Positions 7,394 through 11,794 of a stretch of 11,794 nucleotides of DNA are shown here, piece by piece (the first letter of the stretch is position 1; every line of letters begins with the position of its first letter). The position numbers and the translations under genes are program-made. Below the pieces are notes generated by a model. The model was not told the origin of the DNA, did no database searches, and was given only the letters and a program-made list of their open reading frames with translations. This DNA comes from Spirochaeta sp. (GTDB lineage Bacteria > Spirochaetota > Spirochaetia > DSM-27196 > Alkalispirochaetaceae): the NCBI GenBank assembly GCA_007117185.1, contig SKHA01000290.1:1-11794 (forward strand), written 5' to 3'.

Positions 7394-9074
7394 TTTCCCG
7401 CTGATTGCGGATAACCCGAGCCCAACTGTCCTTCAGGGTTACCGCCCGATTGAAGACCGGGTGTTCCGGCGTGTCCAGTCTGGAGTCCCGACAGAAATAG
7501 CCCATCCGGAGAAACTGCACCGTTTCTCCGGCCTTCAGTTCCTGCAGCGCAGGCTCAAGATACCCGTTCATAACGGTGCATGAATGCTCGTTGATGACGG
7601 TGGTGAAATCGTCAGCCTCGTCCGGATCCTCCCGGGTAAACAGGGGTTCAAAGAGTCTGATGTGCGCCGGTAACCCGTGATCCGCCGAAACCCAGTGAAT
7701 TGTACCCTTCACCTTGCGCTGGTCCGGGGTCTCACCGCCACGGCTCTCAGGGTCATAGGTGCAGAGGATCTCCTGGATCTCTCCGTGGGCATCCCGTACA
7801 ACGCCGGTGCACGTTACGTACCAGGCAAACTTGAGGCGCACTTCCTTCCCAGGGGCCAGGCGAAACCATTTCCTGGGAGCGTCCTCCATGAAGTCTTCCC
7901 GCTCCACCCAGAGATTTCCGGTACAGGGTATGCGACGGATATCCACGGTGGGGTCTTCCGCACTGGTGGACGCGTCGAACCACTCAACCTGGCCGGCGGG
8001 CCAGTTGGTAATGGTCAGCTTTACCGGGTCAACTACCCCCATGAAACGTGGAGATCGTGCGTTCAGATCCTCTCGTTGGGAAAACTCCAGCAGCGCCAGA
8101 TCGACGGTGCTGTTGGTCTTGGATACACCGATGCGACGGCAGAAATCTCTGATTCCCTCGGCGGTGTACCCCCGGCGGCGCATTCCGCTGATGGTGGGCA
8201 TTCGCGGATCGTCCCAGCCCTCCACATACTTCTCCTGCACCAGCCGCAACAATTTCCGTTTACTCATCACCGTCCAGGTGAGGTTGAGTCGGGCGAATTC
8301 GATCTGCCGCGGTACGTGGGGAACCGGCAGGTGCGAAAGCAGCCAGTCATACAGGGGCCGATGGTTCTCAAACTCCAGGGTGCAGATCGAATGGGTTATC
8401 CCCTCGATCGCGTCGGACTGCCCGTGGGCAAAATCGTAGGTCGGGTAGATGCACCAGTCGTCACCGGTGCGATGGTGCCGGGCGTGGCGGATGCGGTACA
8501 GCGCCGGGTCGCGCATATTGATATTGGGGTGGGCCATATCGATCTTTGCCCGGAGAATGCAATGTCCGTCGGGAAACTCCCCCGCTCGCATCCTGGCGAA
8601 GAGTTCAAGGTTTTCCTGACGTGGCCGATCCCGCCAGGGGCTGTTTCGGCCCGGCTCGGTGGGGGTGCCCCGGTATTCCCGGATCTGATCTGCTGTCAGT
8701 TCGTCTACATACGCCAGGTCATGCTCGATCAGGTGCAGCGCCCACTGATACAGCTGTTCGAAGTAATCCGAAGCGTAAAAGAGCCGATCATGCCAGCCGA
8801 AGCCGAGCCAGCGGATATCCTGCTGGATGGAATCGACGTACTCCACGTCCTCTCTGGTAGGGTTGGTGTCGTCAAACCGCAGGTTGCAGGTTCCAGAAAA
8901 ATCCTGGGCGATTCCAAAGTTCAGAACGATGGACTTGGCGTGACCAATGTGCAGGTACCCGTTGGGTTCAGGAGGAAAACGGGTGGCTACGGTGCCCCCG
9001 AAACGCCCGCTGCTGTTATCCAGAGTGATCTGATGGCGGACAAAATCAATACCTGTTTCAGGTGTTTCGTTCAT
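7386..9074 (-). CDS. glnS: Glutaminyl-tRNA synthetase
   Basis: GlnRS charges tRNA-Gln with glutamine using ATP, in the cytoplasm. The 562-residue protein can be aligned by eye with E. coli GlnRS (about 554 residues) over its full length. The class I signatures are PNGYLHIGHAKS with HIGH at residues 42-45, and VMSKRK at 269-274. The family stretches FPPEPNGY, LRFDDTNP, VDELTADQIREYRGT, GITHSICTLEF and VEGWDDPRMPT are all present, and the C-terminal beta-barrel anticodon-binding region (about 340 to 550) ends normally. It therefore looks complete and is a true GlnRS, not a GluRS, so the organism need not rely on the GatCAB amidation route for Gln-tRNA. The start is preceded by GAGGA six bases upstream, overlapping the stop of the tautomerase gene. 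The gene ends inside the start of the ammonia-lyase gene. Sitting fourth in a five-gene string with non-translation genes is unusual for this housekeeping gene. Confidence 0.97.
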   Translation of the reverse strand: MNETPETGIDFVRHQITLDNSSGRFGGTVATRFPPEPNGYLHIGHAKSIVLNFGIAQDFSGTCNLRFDDTNPTREDVEYVDSIQQDIRWLGFGWHDRLFYASDYFEQLYQWALHLIEHDLAYVDELTADQIREYRGTPTEPGRNSPWRDRPRQENLELFARMRAGEFPDGHCILRAKIDMAHPNINMRDPALYRIRHARHHRTGDDWCIYPTYDFAHGQSDAIEGITHSICTLEFENHRPLYDWLLSHLPVPHVPRQIEFARLNLTWTVMSKRKLLRLVQEKYVEGWDDPRMPTISGMRRRGYTAEGIRDFCRRIGVSKTNSTVDLALLEFSQREDLNARSPRFMGVVDPVKLTITNWPAGQVEWFDASTSAEDPTVDIRRIPCTGNLWVEREDFMEDAPRKWFRLAPGKEVRLKFAWYVTCTGVVRDAHGEIQEILCTYDPESRGGETPDQRKVKGTIHWVSADHGLPAHIRLFEPLFTREDPDEADDFTTVINEHSCTVMNGYLEPALQELKAGETVQFLRMGYFCRDSRLDTPEHPVFNRAVTLKDSWARVIRNQRENE

Positions 9075-9080
9075 TGAATA

Positions 9081-9085
9081 TCCTC
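9081..9085 (-). promoter_or_regulatory. Ribosome binding site of glnS, overlapping the upstream stop codon
   Basis: On the - strand the sequence reads TGAGGATATTCAATG. The TGA stop of the tautomerase gene shares its last two bases with the GAGGA ribosome site, which is six bases from the glnS ATG. Termination of the first gene thus places ribosomes at the start of the second. Confidence 0.7.
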
Positions 9086-9437
9086 AGCGTTCAAAGGTAT
9101 GGCCATCGAAACCCCACATGTGACGCGGCGGGTTGGTAAACTCCACGTACGTCCGGGATGCAGGTACGTTCAGGTGAATCTCCGACAGATCGCAGAGACG
9201 ACGAGTCAGCTCCTCCGTCTTGTCCTCAGGAAGACCGAGACTCTTGAGCTCGATGAGACACGCCGGTTCGCGGATCCCTCCGAACAGGAGCGGTTGATTC
9301 TGCTCAAGGTGAACCATCACGTAGGATTCCGGCTTGCCGAGAATCTCCGAGGTGGACGACGAAAGCGAGAGCATCAGCTTCTCCTGCGTTTCCCGGTCGG
9401 CCAGCTTTGTATTGGTGATAACCCGTATCAATGGCAT
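9084..9437 (-). CDS. MIF-family tautomerase (phenylpyruvate tautomerase-like)
   Basis: This 117-residue protein is a bacterial member of the macrophage migration inhibitory factor family, whose trimeric enzymes interconvert keto and enol forms of phenylpyruvate and related acids. The N-terminus is MPLIRVITNT; after removal of Met the catalytic base Pro becomes residue 1. GKPESYVMV carries the active-site Lys35, FGGIREPAC matches the conserved FGG...EP segment, and Tyr97 in SRTYVEF matches MIF Tyr95. The MIF Asn97 position is Glu99 here. The CxxC oxidoreductase motif of animal MIF is absent (ACLI). The C-terminus WGFDGHTF is family-typical. The start is fixed by AAGGAAA six bases upstream and by the Met-Pro rule; an in-frame extension to 9524 has neither. 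No signal peptide is seen, so it is cytoplasmic. It lies 34 bases after the HD-domain gene and nine before glnS. Family call firm; natural substrate unknown. Confidence 0.93.
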   Translation of the reverse strand: MPLIRVITNTKLADRETQEKLMLSLSSSTSEILGKPESYVMVHLEQNQPLLFGGIREPACLIELKSLGLPEDKTEELTRRLCDLSEIHLNVPASRTYVEFTNPPRHMWGFDGHTFER

Positions 9438-9443
9438 GGTGTG

Positions 9444-9450
9444 TTTCCTT
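9444..9450 (-). promoter_or_regulatory. Ribosome binding site of the MIF-family tautomerase gene
   Basis: AAGGAAA on the - strand lies six bases before the ATG at 9437. It decides the start in favour of the form that begins Met-Pro, which the catalytic mechanism needs. Confidence 0.75.
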
Positions 9451-9471
9451 TCAGGGGCTGCTCCAGTGGAG

Positions 9472-10053
9472 TCAGCTCTCTCCGGCGAGACCGATCTCGG
9501 CGGCGACGGTCTGCATCCCGGCAATCGTCTCGCTGATCACGTCGTTCAGGGGTACGCCCATCATCTCAGCTCCCGCAGCGATCACCTCACGATTCGCCCC
9601 GGCGGCGAAACTCTTCTCTTTCCATTTCTTGGTGACGGACTTGGTCTTCATATCCAGGATGCTGCGGCTTGGACGTACCAGGGCGGTAGCGGTTATCAGC
9701 CCGGTCAGCTCGTCAATGGTATAGAGGACTTTCTCCATGGGAGCTTCCGGTTTGTCCTCGGTGAACATCTGCCAGGCATGGCTGCGGATCGCCCGAATCC
9801 ACTCCTCCGGCCAGTTCTCTTCGCGAAGAATCGCGGTGGTTCGATGGCAGTGCTCCTGAGGGAACTTTTCCCAGTCCAGATCGTGGACCAGACCGATGAT
9901 CCCCCATTTCTCCGGGTCCTCGTTGAGGCTGCCGGCATAATGACGCATCACCGCCTCCACCGCCCGGGCGTGGTTACGAAGGTTCTCCGTCTCGGTGTAC
10001 CTGTACAGAAGCTCCAGCGCTTCTGAGCGTGTGGGTGTTCTCGGCTCCGCCAT
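9472..10053 (-). CDS. HD-domain hydrolase, predicted phosphohydrolase
   Basis: This is a single-domain HD-superfamily protein of 193 residues, resembling the small 'predicted hydrolase, HD superfamily' group (COG2316 as I recall). Candidate metal ligands in order are His28 (LRNHARAV), His57-Asp58 (LVHDLDWE), His92 (IRSHAW) and Asp114 (TIDELTGL), with further His at 68 and 70. This arrangement suits a metal-dependent phosphomonoesterase or phosphodiesterase. The substrate is unknown, and no HDIG or GYP cyclic-di-GMP signature is present. There is no signal peptide or membrane segment. The ATG at 10053 was chosen. A GTG at 10071 would add six residues and overlap the upstream gene. Neither has a good ribosome site, so translation may be coupled to the phosphoesterase gene that ends four bases earlier. 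It is the second gene of the five-gene string. Confidence 0.85.
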   Translation of the reverse strand: MAEPRTPTRSEALELLYRYTETENLRNHARAVEAVMRHYAGSLNEDPEKWGIIGLVHDLDWEKFPQEHCHRTTAILREENWPEEWIRAIRSHAWQMFTEDKPEAPMEKVLYTIDELTGLITATALVRPSRSILDMKTKSVTKKWKEKSFAAGANREVIAAGAEMMGVPLNDVISETIAGMQTVAAEIGLAGES

Positions 10054-10057
10054 GGCG

Positions 10058-10840
10058 TCAGGATACCCCACTCGAGGGGGTAATCACAACCGTGTTGATG
10101 GAGTCGTCGCTATGGCTCACCATTCGAAAACCGAACTCCTTCTCAGGGAGAAATCGAAGAGCCTCTCCCCGGGGGTCGATCTGTTTCCACAGCGAGGGGG
10201 TGCAGTACTGAATGATGTTCTCCCGCTGCAGGATACTGTCGGTGTGATAATGGCCGCAGAACAGGTGTATGGTCAGTTCCTGTCGATACCGCTGACACAC
10301 GTCCACCAGAGCGTCGGCGTTGCCCAGGGGGTAGTTGTGCTCCATCCAGGTGCTGACACCGGTCAGTACGGGGTGATGAATCCATACCGGCAGGTCCCGA
10401 CGATGCGTCCCGACACGAGTTCCTCCGGCGAAGGACTCCAGCAGGGCGTCAAACCAGGCGATCGTATCCGGGTGCAGGGCGCCGTCCGCCGTATCGACAA
10501 GAATCATTTCCTGACCCCCCGCATCCACCAGCCGGTCCAGTCGCGGCCACCGGGCATCCCGGCGATACCGCCGTCCGAAAGCCTCCTCGAACAGGCTTCT
10601 GTCGTCGTGATTTCCCGGCAGAACCAGGGTTTCCAGCCCGGAACGGTCAAGGAACTCCCGTACCCGGCGATATAACGGCAAAGAACCCACCTCACGGGCG
10701 ATATCACCGGTGATGACTACCACTGCGGGATTGAACGTGGCTGCCTGGTCAAGAGCCCATTGAAATGCCCCCCAGTCTTCCTCCACCGCCAGGTGCGGGT
10801 CGGTAATGTGTACGTATACCACCGCGCCATTATGGTACAT
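10058..10840 (-). CDS. Calcineurin-like metallophosphoesterase, CpdA/Icc type (possible cyclic nucleotide phosphodiesterase)
   Basis: This 260-residue enzyme has the full dinuclear-metal set of the calcineurin-like phosphoesterase fold: Asp14 and His16 (HITDPH), Asp46 (TGDI), Asn77-His78-Asp79 (PGNHD), His155/156 (IHHP), and His197 and His199 (GHYH). The order, the short loops and the C-terminal TPSLWKQ...FGFRMV pattern resemble the CpdA/Icc group, whose tested members hydrolyse cAMP; other members act on different phosphodiesters, so the substrate here is a guess. There is no signal peptide, which points to the cytoplasm. The start is uncertain. The ATG at 10840 is preceded directly by a GTG at 10843, and a GTG at 10822 would still keep the first motif. 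None has a near ribosome site; GGGGGGAGA lies about 17 or more bases away, too far. It heads the - strand string and is divergent from the pseudouridine synthase gene. Confidence 0.88.
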   Translation of the reverse strand: MYHNGAVVYVHITDPHLAVEEDWGAFQWALDQAATFNPAVVVITGDIAREVGSLPLYRRVREFLDRSGLETLVLPGNHDDRSLFEEAFGRRYRRDARWPRLDRLVDAGGQEMILVDTADGALHPDTIAWFDALLESFAGGTRVGTHRRDLPVWIHHPVLTGVSTWMEHNYPLGNADALVDVCQRYRQELTIHLFCGHYHTDSILQRENIIQYCTPSLWKQIDPRGEALRFLPEKEFGFRMVSHSDDSINTVVITPSSGVS

Positions 10841-10855
10841 CACCGCACTTCGCGC

Positions 10856-10861
10856 TACACT
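10856..10861 (+). promoter_or_regulatory. Possible -10 element for the RluA-family gene
   Basis: TACACT matches four of six positions of the TATAAT consensus. Its usual start point would fall at about 10868-10870, on the ATG itself, which would make a leaderless mRNA. No convincing -35 is seen 16 to 18 bases upstream. This is weak evidence from position and base match only. Confidence 0.2.
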
Positions 10862-10869
10862 CTCCCCCC

Positions 10870-11559
10870 ATGAGCACCCTGGTTTATCTTGATTCGTGGA
10901 TGGTTATCGTTGCCAAGGAGGCCGGGGAAGCGGTCCAGACCAAGGACAACGCGCAGAAATCGCTGGTGCAGCACTGGCGTGAGGTTCTTGGGGATTCCCG
11001 GCTGCAACCGGCGCACCGCATCGATCAGCCGGTGAGCGGTCTGGTGGTCCTCTCCCGCACCACCGAGGCGTTCCGATCGCTTCAGTCGGCGTTCATGGAC
11101 AAGCACGTGCAGCGGTATTATCTGGCGGTTGTGGATACTCCACCGGAGCCGGCTGAAGGCGTTCTCGAGGATCTCCTGGAACAACGGGGTACCAGGACGA
11201 TGGTTGTCCCGGAGGGCTCGGAAAATGGGAAACACGCCCGCCTGCGCTACCAGACGGTTGGCTCAACCAGACACCACACCATCGTTCTGGTAACCCTTGA
11301 GACGGGGCGCCACCACCAGATTCGGGTACAACTGGCCAGTCGGGGTTGGCACGTTGTGGGTGACGCCCGCTACGGAGCCCGGCGGTCCATGCGGGATCGC
11401 AGCATCGCCCTGCACGGATGGTACCTCTCGCTGCCGCACCCCGGGCTGAGCCTGCCTCCCGTCTCACTTACCGCGTCCCTCCCGGACACTCCGCTGTGGC
11501 GGGGCGTGGGAGAGTCTCTCACCCTTCCTTCGGCGGCAACAGTTTCTCCAGCGCGTTGA
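10870..11559 (+). CDS. RluA-family RNA pseudouridine synthase, without S4 domain
   Basis: This enzyme isomerises uridine to pseudouridine in rRNA or tRNA. The 229-residue protein has the RluA-family motif AHRIDQPVSGLVVLSRT with catalytic Asp52, then the motif TGRHHQIRVQLASRG and GDARYG near residues 140 to 165. The catalytic domain starts almost at residue 1 and there is no N-terminal S4 RNA-binding domain, as in the short RluA and TruC types, so the target site cannot be named. The last 13 codons overlap the 3' end of the trmJ-like gene on the other strand, and the C-terminal tail after about residue 205 is Pro/Ser-rich and not family-conserved. The ATG is preceded by CTCTCCCCCC with no ribosome site. 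It is a single-gene unit, divergent from the phosphoesterase gene. Confidence 0.92.
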   Translation: MSTLVYLDSWMVIVAKEAGEAVQTKDNAQKSLVQHWREVLGDSRLQPAHRIDQPVSGLVVLSRTTEAFRSLQSAFMDKHVQRYYLAVVDTPPEPAEGVLEDLLEQRGTRTMVVPEGSENGKHARLRYQTVGSTRHHTIVLVTLETGRHHQIRVQLASRGWHVVGDARYGARRSMRDRSIALHGWYLSLPHPGLSLPPVSLTASLPDTPLWRGVGESLTLPSAATVSPAR

Positions 11560-11794
11560 GCAGCGAGAGGATCAGGTGCGCGTCAGTGCGCCTGGCCATC
11601 CCCACCCGTTCGATCATCCGTCCGTAGAGCGCCCGCCCGGGATCAAATCCGAGACGCGGCAAAATTGCCCGGGCTTTGCTGTGCAGAGCCTTCATCGATC
11701 CGGGGTCGGCATCACCCTGGTGGGGTGAGAGAACCTCGAAACGCAGTGGTGCCAGCTCATAACAGTAGACCATCACCGCCTGGGCCAGGTTCAG
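11519..11794 (-). CDS. trmJ: TrmJ-like tRNA 2'-O-methyltransferase (SPOUT family), C-terminal part only
   Basis: Only the last 91 codons are in the window; the gene runs out at the right edge. The first visible residues read LNLAQAVMVYCYEL, which is the third SPOUT motif: the NL(A/S)QAV turn of the trefoil knot that binds S-adenosylmethionine. The helical tail follows (LHSKARAILPRLGF..., ending LLNALEKLLPPKEG), in the place of the TrmJ dimer/RNA-binding tail. TrmJ methylates the ribose of nucleotide 32 in certain tRNAs. In-frame codons upstream of the GTG at 11776 are open to the window edge, so that GTG is not the start. The stop lies 41 bases inside the convergent pseudouridine synthase gene. 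The assignment rests on one strong motif plus the tail; another TrmH-type SPOUT methyltransferase is possible. Confidence 0.8.
   Translation of the reverse strand: MNLAQAVMVYCYELAPLRFEVLSPHQGDADPGSMKALHSKARAILPRLGFDPGRALYGRMIERVGMARRTDAHLILSLLNALEKLLPPKEG

Noticed and set aside
7677..9077. A 466-codon open frame on the + strand opposite glnS
   Set aside because: It is antisense to a clearly conserved full-length GlnRS. It shows no domain or motif, and long shadow frames are common in GC-rich genes.
9438..9524. N-terminal extension of the MIF-family protein
   Set aside because: The added residues are not family-like and would bury the catalytic Pro. AAGGAAA sits correctly for the later ATG and the extension overlaps the HD gene.
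1..11794. Mobile element, CRISPR array, defence system, tRNA or rRNA gene
   Set aside because: No repeat array, transposase or integrase motif, terminal inverted repeats or tRNA-like fold was seen. Almost every base is covered by ordinary metabolic or RNA-related genes.

Overview
The window is 11.8 kb of gene-dense, GC-rich bacterial DNA. It holds ten protein genes, two of them cut by the window edges, and no gap longer than about 50 bases between genes. I see no tRNA or rRNA gene, CRISPR array, insertion sequence or phage gene. The organism is a bacterium that makes its own branched-chain amino acids and charges tRNA-Gln directly with a GlnRS. A high-GC spirochaete would fit, but that is a low-confidence guess from the feel of the proteins and should be settled by a database search.

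Left block, + strand, positions 1 to 5823: ilvB (5' end outside the window), ilvN, leuC, leuD and ilvD. The junctions are a 1-base stop/start overlap, 19 bases, 6 to 9 bases, and an 8-base overlap, so this reads as one operon. It supplies both subunits of acetohydroxyacid synthase, both subunits of isopropylmalate isomerase, and dihydroxyacid dehydratase. ilvC, leuA and leuB are not in the window.

Middle block, - strand, positions 10840 down to 5876: a CpdA/Icc-type metallophosphoesterase, an HD-domain hydrolase, a MIF-family tautomerase, glnS, and an aromatic amino acid ammonia-lyase. Spacings are 4 bases, 34 bases, 9 bases and an 8-base overlap, again operon-like. This block converges on ilvD across about 50 bases that hold only an imperfect inverted repeat.

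Right block: a short RluA-family pseudouridine synthase starts on the + strand, divergent from the phosphoesterase with under 30 bases between the starts. It runs into, and overlaps by 41 bases, the 3' end of a trmJ-like tRNA methyltransferase on the - strand, whose 5' end is outside the window.

The most interesting point is the ammonia-lyase. By overall similarity it would be labelled histidine ammonia-lyase (hutH). However, its substrate-selectivity pair reads His-Leu and its C-terminal catalytic-region motif reads NQDVVS, as in tyrosine ammonia-lyase, and no hut gene lies nearby. It is translationally coupled to glnS and shares an operon with a MIF/phenylpyruvate-tautomerase-like protein, which suggests a small, unusual aromatic-acid function riding on a housekeeping synthetase gene. 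Its coding strand also carries a run of nine G near the 3' end. I found no multi-gene system that I can call wholly new.
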